Shown piece after piece: positions 1 through 7,446 of a stretch of DNA of 12,690 nt (the stretch's first letter is position 1; each line of letters begins with the position of its first letter). This DNA is from CAZJYC01 sp964550165 (lineage in GTDB: Bacteria > Acidobacteriota > Aminicenantia > Aminicenantales > Aminicenantaceae), in the NCBI GenBank assembly GCA_964550165.1, contig CAZJYC010000071.1, positions 1 to 12,690 of the forward strand. Reading direction: 5' to 3'. Below the pieces are notes generated by a model. It saw nothing but the letters and a program-made list of their open reading frames with translations, searched no databases and was not told the DNA's origin. The translations under genes were made by a program, and so were the position numbers.

Positions 1-2
1 AA

Positions 3-854
3 ACAAAAACACGAGGCTTTCATCCTCTTGTCTTCTTAGCGCAGTACATCAATGTTGTCGAAATCAACAGCACATTCTACCGGCCCCCTTCAATCCGGAT
101 CTCGCTTTCTTGGATAAAGCGAGTTGAGAATTATCCGGATTTCCTCTTTTCCGTCAAGCTCCATCAGATCTTTACCCATCAGAGGAAAGACTTCAGCCAA
201 AAGGATGTCGACGATTTCAGGCTGGGGATTGAACCTCTCAGGGCGAGAGAGAGGCTGGCTGCCATCTTGATCCAATTCCCCTGGTCTTTCATCAACACCG
301 CGGCGAACCTGGAATATTTAAGCAGGCTATTTACCCTTTTCGCCGGCTATCCTCTGGCCCTGGAGGTCAGGCATTTGTCCTGGAACAACCCAAATTTCTT
401 CAATTATCTTTCCGAGCAGGGCGTTTGCTTCTGCAACATCGACCAGCCTCTGTTCAAGAACTCCATCAAGCCCAGCGCCGTCGTCACCAATCCTCAATTT
501 TCTTACGTCAGGCTCCACGGCCGAAACTACAAGAACTGGTTCAATCAGGATGCGCGCCGTGATGAACGATACAATTATCTCTACACGAAACCGGAGCTTG
601 AAGACTGGATCAAAAAAATAAAAGAGCTGGGAAAAGAGAGCAGCAAGGTCTTTGTCATCACCAATAACCATTACCGGGGACAGGCACTGGCCAACGCCCT
701 TCAGATCAAAAACATGATTACCGGAGAAAAATTAGACATCCCTGATCTCCTTCTCCTTCAATACCCTTTCCTGCAGGAAATGGTCAAAAAATCCAAGAAA
801 GAGCAGCTCGATTTGTTTGAAGAGAAAGAAATTCGGCCGAGAACTCAAAAATGA
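3..854 (+). CDS. DUF72 (YecE-like) family protein, 5'-truncated
   Basis: The reading frame is open from the window edge, so the true start lies upstream; about 283 residues are visible against the family's usual 240-300. The TTG at 267 is internal, because family motifs precede it. Visible DUF72 landmarks are VEINSTFYR near the N-terminal end, FSVKLHQIFTH, an ILIQFPWSF strand, ALEVRHLSW, YVRLHGRN, and NNHYRGQALANAL near the C-terminus. These match the TIM-barrel-like DUF72 family, whose biochemical function is not established. A low-complexity charged tail follows the domain. The TGA stop overlaps the ATG of the downstream decarboxylase (ATGA), so the two are probably cotranscribed and translationally coupled. 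The family call is firm; no function can be assigned. Confidence 0.9.
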   Translation, partial: TKTRGFHPLVFLAQYINVVEINSTFYRPPSIRISLSWIKRVENYPDFLFSVKLHQIFTHQRKDFSQKDVDDFRLGIEPLRARERLAAILIQFPWSFINTAANLEYLSRLFTLFAGYPLALEVRHLSWNNPNFFNYLSEQGVCFCNIDQPLFKNSIKPSAVVTNPQFSYVRLHGRNYKNWFNQDARRDERYNYLYTKPELEDWIKKIKELGKESSKVFVITNNHYRGQALANALQIKNMITGEKLDIPDLLLLQYPFLQEMVKKSKKEQLDLFEEKEIRPRTQK

Positions 855-2098
855 AGAACTGGTGGGAAAACTCATTCTTAAAAGCTAAGCACGGGAAGCT
901 CTTCCTTGGACATGAGGAAGCCACCCAAATCGCTCAAGAGTACGGGACCCCCCTCTTTGTCTACAGCAAGGAGCAGATCTCCTTCAACCTCGATACGCTC
1001 CTCAGAGTTTTTTCTCAAAAAACTTCCCTTGAACCAAGAATCTATTATGCCATGAAAGCTAACCCTCATCCGGAAATCCTCGAAATCGTCAGAGCCGCAG
1101 GAGGCGGGATCGACGCCGTCTCCCCGGGCGAAGTTGGCGAAGGCCTCCGCCTCGGCTTTCCGCCACAAAAAATACTTTTTACCGGGACAAGCCTTAGCAG
1201 CGAAGACCTGAGACAGGTCTTTGAGCAGGAGGATATCATCATCAACATCGACGCCGAAGAACAGCTGGAGCTCATGAAGGAAGTTAAAACAAAATCGTTC
1301 AGGGATAAAACGACCAGAGTTTCTGTAAGATGGAATCCAGGGATAGGAAAGGGATTTAATCCCAAAGTCATCACGGCCGGGGAAATATCTCACGACGGAA
1401 CTCCCATCAAGTTTGGCGTCGAAGAAAGGAAAGTAGCCCAGACCTTTGCCAGAGCCGTTCGATACGGCTTTGTTCCGGCTGGATTGCACCAGCACCTTGG
1501 CTCGGGGTGGACCAGAAAGGATTTCAAGGACGTCAAAGCCGCTGTCGATAAGATGATTGAGAAGGCCATAGAGCTTCAGAAGCGGGGATTTTCCCTGGAA
1601 TTTCTGGATTTTGGCGGCGGGTTTGGTCCTGCCTACTCTCCAGGTCAGGAAATCTTTCCGGTTGAGGATTACGCGGATTATATCTGCCGAAAAATCAGTC
1701 TTTCTGGCCTGAGCCTCAAGGCCGTAGCCGTTGAACCGGGAAAATATCTGGTTGGCGATGCAGGAGTTCTCTTGGTTGAAGTGGAGTATGTGAAAAGAAG
1801 CTACGGCAACATTTTTGCCTGCGTGAATGCAGGAACCTATAACGCAATTCCCAGGCTTGCCATCTACCCTGAAGCATATCATCACATTGTCAACTGCTCC
1901 GACTTAGACTCAGGGAAAAGACAAAGAATCACAGTTGCGGGAAACCTCTGCGAAACCGGGGATGTCTTCGGAAAAGACATAGAAATGCCCCTGCCGAAAA
2001 GGGGAGACATTCTGGCTGTGCTCTGCGCAGGAGCTTATTGCCGCAGCATGGCTTCGAACTTCAACCTGCGGGATATACCCAAAGAAATCGTCATCTGA
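851..2098 (+). CDS. lysA: Diaminopimelate decarboxylase-type PLP enzyme (LysA-like)
   Basis: This 415-residue protein has the usual length of a fold-III (alanine racemase-like barrel plus beta domain) amino-acid decarboxylase. Lys69 in YYAMKANPHPE is the expected Schiff-base lysine. His215 in HQHLGSGW should stack on the PLP ring, and FGGGFG (254-259) and EPGKYLV (295-301) match the phosphate-binding and substrate regions. Arg335 in IPRLAIY, Cys367 and Glu368 in CETGD, and Tyr396 in CAGAY match the substrate and active-site residues of meso-diaminopimelate decarboxylase. The inferred role is the last step of lysine synthesis in the cytoplasm, meso-DAP to L-lysine plus CO2. The CETGD motif favours DAP over ornithine or arginine, but related decarboxylases for other amino or carboxynorspermidine substrates share the fold. 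The ATG lies inside the stop region of the DUF72 gene (ATGA), with no strong ribosome site of its own, consistent with coupling. Confidence 0.87.
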   Translation: MKNWWENSFLKAKHGKLFLGHEEATQIAQEYGTPLFVYSKEQISFNLDTLLRVFSQKTSLEPRIYYAMKANPHPEILEIVRAAGGGIDAVSPGEVGEGLRLGFPPQKILFTGTSLSSEDLRQVFEQEDIIINIDAEEQLELMKEVKTKSFRDKTTRVSVRWNPGIGKGFNPKVITAGEISHDGTPIKFGVEERKVAQTFARAVRYGFVPAGLHQHLGSGWTRKDFKDVKAAVDKMIEKAIELQKRGFSLEFLDFGGGFGPAYSPGQEIFPVEDYADYICRKISLSGLSLKAVAVEPGKYLVGDAGVLLVEVEYVKRSYGNIFACVNAGTYNAIPRLAIYPEAYHHIVNCSDLDSGKRQRITVAGNLCETGDVFGKDIEMPLPKRGDILAVLCAGAYCRSMASNFNLRDIPKEIVI

Positions 2099-2213
2099 GA
2101 CTTCGGAGGAAAATTCCGGGCAAAAGCCGTCCGGTTCGAGGCTCTCCTCTCTATTTGATTTTCTTTATCTCTTTGCTCCTCTTCATGCCCGCTCAGCCTT
2201 CCCCAAAGCCGCC

Positions 2214-3149
2214 TCATGAAACTTTTCCCAAAATATCCTTGAGGGCAGGCTCAGGCTCAGGGTAAAGAAAGCGGAAGCCGGCATCGAGAAGCCTGGCCGG
2301 CGCAACTCTCTGCCCTGAGAGCAGCATTTCCTCGGCCATGTCTCCTAAAAGCAGGCGAAGCAAAAAACCAGGAACAGGAAGCCAGGAAGGACGCTTCAGA
2401 AACTTTCCCAAAATCCGGGCAAAATCTGTCTGGGGGAGTGGATGCGGGGCTGTCAGATTAAAGACGCCGCTTAAATCTTCTCTCTCAATCAGAAAGAGAA
2501 TGGCCCGGACCTCATCTTCAAGATAAATCCAGGAGATCCATTGTTTTCCGTTTCCCAAGGGTCCGCCGGCAAAAAAGCGAAAAGGCTTGATGAGCCGGGG
2601 CAGAGCTCCTCCTTCTTTTCCGAGAACGATCCCAGTCCGGATGATGACCCGGCGAACCTTTTTGGCCTCGACTTCCTGGGTCGAGCTTTCCCAGCGTCTT
2701 GCCACTTCAGAAAGGAAACCCTCGCCGGAAGGGAATGACTCATCGACAACCTCATCCTGACGAGGTCCGTAAAAGCCGATGGCCGAAGCTTGGACTAAGA
2801 CTTTGGGCCTTGCTTGCGCGAGTCTGATGGTTTCAACCACAGCTCTTCCTGCATCGAGCCTGCTCTGAAGGATGGCCTGTTTTTTTTCGTCGGTCCAGCG
2901 GCCAGAAGCTAAGTTTTCCCCTGCCAGATTGACAATGGCCAGGGCGGTCTGGGCATGGTTCAGCCATCCCCTAGAGCTTTGTCCGTCCCACTGAATCACT
3001 TTGGCCTTTGTTCCCAGGATATCTTCTCCCTTAGCCGGATTCCGGGAAAGCGCGATGATCTCATAGCCCTTTTCCGCCAAATGGGCGCACAATGCTTTAC
3101 CGATAAATCCAGTGGCGCCAATGACTATGACAGAATTTTTTTTATTCAC
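2214..3149 (-). CDS. TIGR01777-family SDR epimerase (YfcH-like)
   Basis: An extended short-chain dehydrogenase/reductase. A Rossmann dinucleotide motif, GATGFIG, sits about 11 residues in, followed by VNLAGENLASGRWTDEKK, SAIGFYGPR, RTGIVLGKEGG, GNGKQWISWIYLEDEVRA and a C-terminal LLSGQRVAPARLLDAGFRF. This run of motifs is typical of the TIGR01777/YfcH (SDR39U1) family of NAD(P)-binding proteins, whose substrate is unknown. I prefer GTG at 3149 (311 aa): GGGGAG stands 7 nt upstream, the GTGA overlaps the stop of the nitroreductase gene, and it leaves a normal short lead before the Rossmann strand. An ATG at 3164 (316 aa) is possible but has no convincing ribosome site. It is the last gene of the minus-strand unit and converges on lysA with a gap of about 115 nt. 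Confidence 0.9.
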   Translation of the reverse strand: MNKKNSVIVIGATGFIGKALCAHLAEKGYEIIALSRNPAKGEDILGTKAKVIQWDGQSSRGWLNHAQTALAIVNLAGENLASGRWTDEKKQAILQSRLDAGRAVVETIRLAQARPKVLVQASAIGFYGPRQDEVVDESFPSGEGFLSEVARRWESSTQEVEAKKVRRVIIRTGIVLGKEGGALPRLIKPFRFFAGGPLGNGKQWISWIYLEDEVRAILFLIEREDLSGVFNLTAPHPLPQTDFARILGKFLKRPSWLPVPGFLLRLLLGDMAEEMLLSGQRVAPARLLDAGFRFLYPEPEPALKDILGKVS

Positions 3150-3709
3150 AGGGAAACTCCCCATCTGTTCAAATAAGCAACCTTTTCCAGGGGCAATCTT
3201 TCCGGCCTATTTTTCTCCCATTCAACCTGCTGCTCGGACAAGACAGGACTTATTTTTTCTGAGTGTTTGCCGACAATGATTAAAGTTATCACCTGATACT
3301 CCTCAGGTATGCCAAGAATTTCCTTTGTCTTTTTCGGGCTGTAGCCTGCGATGGGATGGGCGACAAGCCCTATTTCCGTGGCTCTGAGGACGAGGAATCC
3401 GGCAGCCAGTCCGCAGTCAAACTGATGGTATTCTCTGTCCTTGATGACGCAGTCATCCTCTTTCTTGCTCGAAACGGCTATGATTAGAGATGCGGCTTGG
3501 GCCCATTCATTGCCCTTGGATAACGCTTCCCGCATAGCGATCAACGCCTCAGAATCATAGACAAAGACAAAGCGGCAGGGCTGATTGTCAAAGCAGGAAG
3601 GAGCCAGTTGAGCGCTGCGGGCCAAATCCCGGACCATCTCTTCTGTTATCCTGACAGGGTCCAAAGAGCGGTAAGCTCTTCGCTCGTTAATGGCTTGATG
3701 AACATCCAT
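3146..3709 (-). CDS. Nitroreductase-family FMN oxidoreductase
   Basis: This 187-residue protein is within the short range for FMN-dependent nitroreductases. The N-terminal RRAYRSLDP (10-18) corresponds to the FMN-phosphate-binding RRSxR-type motif, and APSCFDNQPCRFVFV (36-50) to the conserved APSxxNxQPW segment. GLAAGFLVLRATEIGLVAHPIAGY fits the helix and flavin/dimer region, and LNRWG near the C-terminus resembles the usual NRFG-like end. It would use NAD(P)H to reduce a small electron acceptor in the cytoplasm; the physiological substrate cannot be read from the sequence. The ATG at 3709 has AGGAG six bases upstream. It starts 34 nt after the OFOR beta gene and its stop overlaps the SDR start, so it sits in the middle of the unit. 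An ortholog-level name is not supportable. Confidence 0.9.
   Translation of the reverse strand: MDVHQAINERRAYRSLDPVRITEEMVRDLARSAQLAPSCFDNQPCRFVFVYDSEALIAMREALSKGNEWAQAASLIIAVSSKKEDDCVIKDREYHQFDCGLAAGFLVLRATEIGLVAHPIAGYSPKKTKEILGIPEEYQVITLIIVGKHSEKISPVLSEQQVEWEKNRPERLPLEKVAYLNRWGVSL
3157..3162 (-). promoter_or_regulatory. Ribosome-binding site (GGGGAG) for the SDR gene
   Basis: Read on the minus strand, GGGGAG is followed by 7 nt and then GTG at 3149. It lies inside the last codons of the upstream nitroreductase gene and decides in favour of the GTG start over the ATG at 3164, which it partly overlaps. Confidence 0.5.
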
Positions 3710-3743
3710 CCTAAGCTCCTTATTTATATCTGAAATTTCAAAT

Positions 3744-4607
3744 TTATCTTTTTGATTTCAACAGCTTGGACAACGCATCGTTTCTTTCTGTGCTTCTCAG
3801 GGATAAGGGAGTTTTATCATGCTGATAAACGGCTGCGTTCCCCTCAAAAGTTGACCTTGAGGAATTTCTATAAAAAATTCCCAGGGGAAGTCTTTCGTTT
3901 TCCGTAGCCCTGCGGAATGCGGCTTCCCGGTCAGAAGGGTCATGAGAGCTGTCCAGATAATACGTCCGCTCTTTGAACCAGGCATGGGTATTGACTTTGT
4001 TGAAAGAAACGCAGGGCTGAAACACATCCACCAGCGCAAAACCTTTGTGGGCAATGGCCTCTTTGAGTATGTCCTTTGTTTTCTCGACATCCCCTGTAAA
4101 CGCCCTGGCCACAAAAGAAGCATCCAAAGCGACGGCCAAGGCCAGAGGGTTGAACGGTTCTAAAAAAACACCACTGACCTGGACTGGCGTTTTAAACCCG
4201 ACCTGGCTTGTGGGCGAGGCCTGTCCTTTTGTCAACCCGTAAACCATGTTGTTATGGACGATGGTTGTGATATCGGGATTTCTCCGGATCGCATGGAGGA
4301 GATGATTGGCTCCTTCTCCGTACATGTCTCCATCGCCGCTCTCAGCGATAACCGTGAGCTCGGGATTCACGGCCTTGATGGCTGTTGCTGGCGGAAGAGC
4401 CCTTCCATGAAGGCCGTTGAAAAAATTCGTCCTGAAATAATGAGGGATCTTGGCGGCCTGTCCTATGCCCGAAACAACAACAAGCTTCTCAGGCTTTATG
4501 TCGAGCTCAGCCAGGGCGAGCTTTAAGGCTTTGAGGAGGCTGAAATTGCCGCATCCAGGGCACCAGGCTATATCAATCTCTCCCAGATCAAAGTTTCGTG
4601 TCTCCAT
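3744..4607 (-). CDS. 2-oxoacid:ferredoxin oxidoreductase, beta subunit (KorB-like)
   Basis: This 287-residue protein is the TPP-binding subunit of a 2-oxoacid:ferredoxin oxidoreductase, which decarboxylates a 2-oxoacid to its acyl-CoA and passes electrons to ferredoxin. WCPGCG (15-20) supplies two iron-sulfur cysteines. GDGD (91-94) and Asn119-Asn120 followed by VYG form the TPP diphosphate/Mg site. Cys199 in FQPC fits the last cluster ligand. The third ligand, normally Cys in an SGIGC motif, is Gln50 here (SGIGQAAK). AGGAG lies 7 nt before the ATG, and the gene follows the alpha subunit by 11 nt. 2-Oxoglutarate is the default guess for this two-subunit layout, but pyruvate or branched-chain 2-oxoacids cannot be excluded, so no symbol is given. 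Confidence 0.9.
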   Translation of the reverse strand: METRNFDLGEIDIAWCPGCGNFSLLKALKLALAELDIKPEKLVVVSGIGQAAKIPHYFRTNFFNGLHGRALPPATAIKAVNPELTVIAESGDGDMYGEGANHLLHAIRRNPDITTIVHNNMVYGLTKGQASPTSQVGFKTPVQVSGVFLEPFNPLALAVALDASFVARAFTGDVEKTKDILKEAIAHKGFALVDVFQPCVSFNKVNTHAWFKERTYYLDSSHDPSDREAAFRRATENERLPLGIFYRNSSRSTFEGNAAVYQHDKTPLSLRSTERNDALSKLLKSKR

Positions 4608-4618
4608 TCTCTTTCTCC

Positions 4619-6343
4619 TTACGCCAGGAATTGGCGGATGTGCCCAACGACCTCCTCGACAGAAAAAGGCAGTCCGTTGTATTTCAGAATCTTGGCTTCG
4701 ATATCAAAACCTGTTTGAAGATTGATCAGCCTGCTGAATTGCGAGGTGGCATTGTTTTCGATGATGACAGTTTTTTCGGCCTTCTGAAGATAACCCTTAG
4801 TTTCCGGGTGAAGCGGATAAACCTGTTTGAAGTGGAGGAAGGAGCTATCCTTCCTTCCTAACTCTTGCAAGGCCTCCAGGACAACCGGATAGGTCGACCC
4901 CCAGCTGACGATCAAAACTTTATAATCAGGACTTCCAAATAGCCTTGGCGGAACAATTTCTTTCTTTATCGACTCCAGCTTTTTCAGCCTCTTCTCGACC
5001 ATCTTTTTTCTTAAATCCAAATCTTCAGTGATGTGCGCCTCTTCATCATGCTCGTCGCTGTCCACACCGACAAGCCCCTCACCCCACCCTGGTATGCCCC
5101 GGGGAGATATGCCATCCTCAGTCAGCTCATATCTCCTATAGTCTTTTGAGGTCTTTACGATATATTTCTGGATTTTAGCTCGATCGAGGGAGAGAAGCGG
5201 GATGTTCGCGTAAGAATCGATGAGATGCTGGTCGGTGAGGATAAAAACTGGAATCTGGTATTTATCCGCCAGGTTAAAAGCTTTCTGGGTCAGATAGAAG
5301 GCATCCTCGATATTTCCTGGAGCATAAATGATGCGGGGGAATTCGCCATGTCCGGAATAGAGAGCAAGCTCCAAATCGGCCTGCTCGGTCCGGGTCGGAA
5401 GACCAGTGGCCGGGCCTGGCCTCTGTCCGAGATGGATGACAACAGGTGTTTCTATCATGCCGGACAGGCTTAGCCCTTCTATCATCAGGGCAAAACCTCC
5501 TCCTGAAGTGGTGACCATAGCTCTGGCTCCAGCATAGGAAGCACCGAGCGCCATGTTCATGGCGCTGATTTCATCTTCTGCCTGTTCAACCAGAATCCCG
5601 AAGCCCTCCATGTGTTGAGAAAGGAAGACCATGACTCCGGTCGAAGGAGACATGGGGTAGGAAGAAAGGAAATTGCAGCCCCCAGCCAAGGCGCCCAATC
5701 CAACTGCTTCAGCGCCATTAAGAAGAATTTCTTCCTCAATTTTCTGCTTTTTGGGGATGGTAATCCGGATTTTCCCTGAATCAACGAGTTGACTTCCAAT
5801 CTCATAACCCTTCTTCAGAGCTCCGATGTTTTTCTGGATGATGTTTGCCTCTTTCCTGGAAAAGAAGTCTCTGATGAACGGTGCCAGGATCTCTGTATCG
5901 ACCCTGAATATTCCCAGGATGACTCCCGCAGCGATGATGTTGACGTAGATTCTTCCTCCTGTATCAGCGGCCATTTGGGAGAAGGGAATGTCGATCATGT
6001 CTTTTGAGGCTGGAGATCCCTCAAAGAGGAATTCTCGATCTCCGAGGATGAGTGTTTGAGGTGAAATTCTCTTTTTCACATGTTCGAGAGCACCCTTGTG
6101 AAAAGGAATCAGAATGTCCATCCTGTCCACAGAGGCCGAAACTCTTCTTGAGGAAATGCGAATTTCGGTCGAATTGCTTCCTCCCCGGATTCGGGACATA
6201 TACTCTTTTGTGGCAAAAACATGAAACCCGGAAAGCTTCAGACAGCGGGTAAGAACCTGCTCAACGGTCTGGATGCCCTGGCCGGCTTCGCCACAAAGCA
6301 CCACCGAAATATCATCTCTGTTCTGGATTCGAAACTCGCTCAT
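4619..6343 (-). CDS. 2-oxoacid:ferredoxin oxidoreductase, fused gamma-alpha subunit (KorA-like)
   Basis: This 574-residue protein joins two OFOR domains. The gamma domain (about 10-190) carries GEAGQGIQ (18-25) and the EYMSRIRGGSNSTEI segment. The alpha domain (about 205-574) has a pyrimidine-binding region with YPMSPSTG and VEQAEDEISA, the latter holding the expected catalytic glutamate, then SGGGFALM and GQRPGPATGLPTRTEQADL. The C-terminal VLIVSWGSTYPVVLEAL begins the transketolase-C-like domain. With the downstream beta subunit it would form the (gamma-alpha)/beta enzyme typical of KorAB. No ferredoxin-like delta subunit is encoded nearby, so electrons presumably go to a ferredoxin encoded elsewhere. 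The ATG at 6343 has GGGGGA a few bases upstream; another ATG five bases upstream hits a stop at once. It heads the minus-strand unit. The substrate is not decided by the sequence. Confidence 0.92.
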   Translation of the reverse strand: MSEFRIQNRDDISVVLCGEAGQGIQTVEQVLTRCLKLSGFHVFATKEYMSRIRGGSNSTEIRISSRRVSASVDRMDILIPFHKGALEHVKKRISPQTLILGDREFLFEGSPASKDMIDIPFSQMAADTGGRIYVNIIAAGVILGIFRVDTEILAPFIRDFFSRKEANIIQKNIGALKKGYEIGSQLVDSGKIRITIPKKQKIEEEILLNGAEAVGLGALAGGCNFLSSYPMSPSTGVMVFLSQHMEGFGILVEQAEDEISAMNMALGASYAGARAMVTTSGGGFALMIEGLSLSGMIETPVVIHLGQRPGPATGLPTRTEQADLELALYSGHGEFPRIIYAPGNIEDAFYLTQKAFNLADKYQIPVFILTDQHLIDSYANIPLLSLDRAKIQKYIVKTSKDYRRYELTEDGISPRGIPGWGEGLVGVDSDEHDEEAHITEDLDLRKKMVEKRLKKLESIKKEIVPPRLFGSPDYKVLIVSWGSTYPVVLEALQELGRKDSSFLHFKQVYPLHPETKGYLQKAEKTVIIENNATSQFSRLINLQTGFDIEAKILKYNGLPFSVEEVVGHIRQFLA

Positions 6344-6384
6344 ATCATTCCCCCATGTTTATTGATAGCTTAAAATAGCTTTTT

Positions 6385-6413
6385 ATTATTTCACTTTAAA
6401 ATCTTAAATTCAA
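6385..6413 (-). promoter_or_regulatory. Candidate promoter for the OFOR unit
   Basis: On the minus strand a TTGAAT -35-like box (6408-6413) and an AATAAT -10-like box (6385-6390) are separated by 17 nt and lie about 40 nt before the alpha-subunit ATG. The region is very AT-rich, so chance matches are easy; this is a weak candidate. Confidence 0.35.
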
Positions 6414-6657
6414 GAAATTTTATATAGAAATAATATAATTTTAGTAAACTTTAGTCCGTTTGGCTTCGAATCTTTCGTCCAGCTGATTTTCTCCTATCGG
6501 ATTCCCATAAAAAAGATAATAAAAACCGGGCCATAGTTCCTGAAACAGAAAAGGAAAAAAGATCTGAACAGATGAAACTATTATGCCGGAATACTCGTAT
6601 TACTCTATGAATTCTTCAGGAAAATTTCTAGAGGAAAACGTCTGTAAAAGTTTGAAG

Positions 6658-6663
6658 AAGGAG
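6658..6663 (+). promoter_or_regulatory. Ribosome-binding site (AAGGAG) for the small secreted protein
   Basis: AAGGAG followed by a 6-nt spacer precedes the ATG at 6670. It fixes the start there rather than at the in-frame ATG at 6583. Confidence 0.75.
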
Positions 6664-6669
6664 AAATAC

Positions 6670-7065
6670 ATGAGGGCAAAAACCGCAAAAGCAACTTTAA
6701 TTTTCTTTCTCCTGGCGCTTGTTTCCGGGATTTCTCACTCCCAACAGGCCGACCTCAGCGGAACATGGGTCGGAACGACCGAAGTCCCTGACGCCATTGA
6801 GCCGGATAGGATTACGCTGGTCCTTGAAAAGGAAGAAGGACAATACAAGGGAACGCTATCTGATTCCATGGGGCTGGCACAGAATTCGGAATTGGAGGAT
6901 GTGGAGTTCAAAGATAACACCCTCACCTTCAATTTCCTCGTCTTCACCGGGGATGAATACCTCAGAGTGAATGCCACATTAAAAGTGGAAGGGGACAAGA
7001 TGAGCGGCCGCTGGGAGACAGAGGACGGGAATTCGGCTCCCATAGAGCTCGAAAGGAAAAGATAA
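6670..7065 (+). CDS. Small secreted beta-rich protein
   Basis: A 131-residue protein. The start at 6670 is chosen for the AAGGAG site and because it gives a textbook signal peptide: a basic n-region (MRAKTAK), a hydrophobic core (ATLIFFLLALVSGI), and a likely signal peptidase I site near SHS/QQ around residue 24. An in-frame ATG at 6583 would bury this signal peptide. The mature part, ADLSGTWVGTTEVPD, LVLEKEEGQYKGTLSDSMG, VEFKDNTLTFNF, ATLKVEGDKMSGRWE, alternates beta strands and reads like a small barrel or sandwich of lipocalin-like shape. Similar repeated GxWxG / YxGTxxDxxG / MxGxW stretches occur as domains of extracytoplasmic proteins in Acidobacteriota-type genomes, from general recall. 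It is presumably periplasmic or secreted. There is no catalytic motif, and no function can be assigned. Confidence 0.85.
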   Translation: MRAKTAKATLIFFLLALVSGISHSQQADLSGTWVGTTEVPDAIEPDRITLVLEKEEGQYKGTLSDSMGLAQNSELEDVEFKDNTLTFNFLVFTGDEYLRVNATLKVEGDKMSGRWETEDGNSAPIELERKR

Positions 7066-7123
7066 AAATATCGATCCTATCAAGCCGCTAAGCTAAATTT
7101 TCGCTTCGAACAAAAATCATTAA

Positions 7124-7188
7124 TACATCCGGCCTGTCGTCAGAGATATGATCCTTTCATATCCTCTTTGAACGGCCTCTAAATCCTT
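7124..7188 (-). pseudogene. Fragment of a kinase/TPR gene paralogous to the downstream kinase
   Basis: These 65 nt align without gaps to 9158-9222, inside the TPR-coding end of the large kinase gene, with 9 mismatches by hand count (about 86% identity), including a 24-nt identical core. Read on the minus strand it gives KDLEAVQRGYERIISLTTGR followed by MY and a stop, against KDLEGAQKEYERIISLTTGR then MYYGD in the intact protein (residues about 954-978). The frame ends in a premature TAA right after MY, and an in-frame stop also lies a few codons upstream of the homology. It is therefore a nonfunctional relic of a paralogous gene, or a copied piece of the present one. Confidence 0.75.
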
Positions 7189-7328
7189 AACATCTTTTTG
7201 ATTCGCAATTTATACTTTTGACGATGGTTAGATAGGAAAACGAGAAAAAGATGCTCTCTCGGCCACCACCGTTGAAAACAAATTTCTAACTTCCCAGACT
7301 CGGGTCGCTTTTCAAGAGCTTTTAATGA

Positions 7329-7356
7329 CCGCCGGGACAGGCGGCAAATATTTTTT
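7329..7356 (+). terminator. Weak rho-independent terminator candidate
   Basis: CCGCC (7329-7333) pairs with GGCGG (7340-7344) around a 6-nt loop, followed by CAAATA and a run of six T. The stem is only 5 bp and the T-run is offset by six bases, and it lies about 260 nt after the small secreted-protein gene. Low confidence. Confidence 0.3.
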
Positions 7357-7446
7357 ATGATCTTCTCCTTGTCCTGAGGGAGATGTTTGCCAGATTTCTG
7401 GAGCTTTTGCGGGCTGCGGCCCGCTCACACCTGTTTTGAACTTAAC

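Larger units (their letters stand above)
6344..6669. other. Divergent intergenic region
   Basis: This gap of about 326 nt separates the divergent OFOR unit and the small secreted-protein gene, so it should hold promoters for both. The half near the OFOR gene (6355-6450) is strongly AT-rich. A perfect TATAAT occurs on the plus strand at 6434-6439 but has no matching -35 box at the right distance. A plus-strand ATG at 6583 is in frame with the next gene, but the added 29 residues are not needed and have no ribosome site. I see no RNA gene or riboswitch fold. Confidence 0.5.

Noticed and set aside
878..1885. Long 335-codon minus-strand frame opposite lysA.
   Set aside because: It is a shadow of a well-supported plus-strand gene; its translation shows no motif, and lysA explains the codon pattern.
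2099..2213. A bidirectional terminator between lysA and the SDR gene.
   Set aside because: Only stems of 4 bp or so with poor T-tracts are visible (for example GAGG/CCTC followed by a T-rich stretch), too weak to call.
2035..2217. Minus-strand 60-codon frame whose ATG overlaps the SDR stop (ATGA).
   Set aside because: It runs antisense into the 3' end of lysA, is rich in Arg/Glu with no fold-like pattern, and resembles no family I know. The ATGA overlap is probably chance.
6583..6669. N-terminal extension of the small secreted protein from the ATG at 6583.
   Set aside because: It would bury the signal peptide, and no ribosome site precedes that ATG, whereas AAGGAG precedes 6670.
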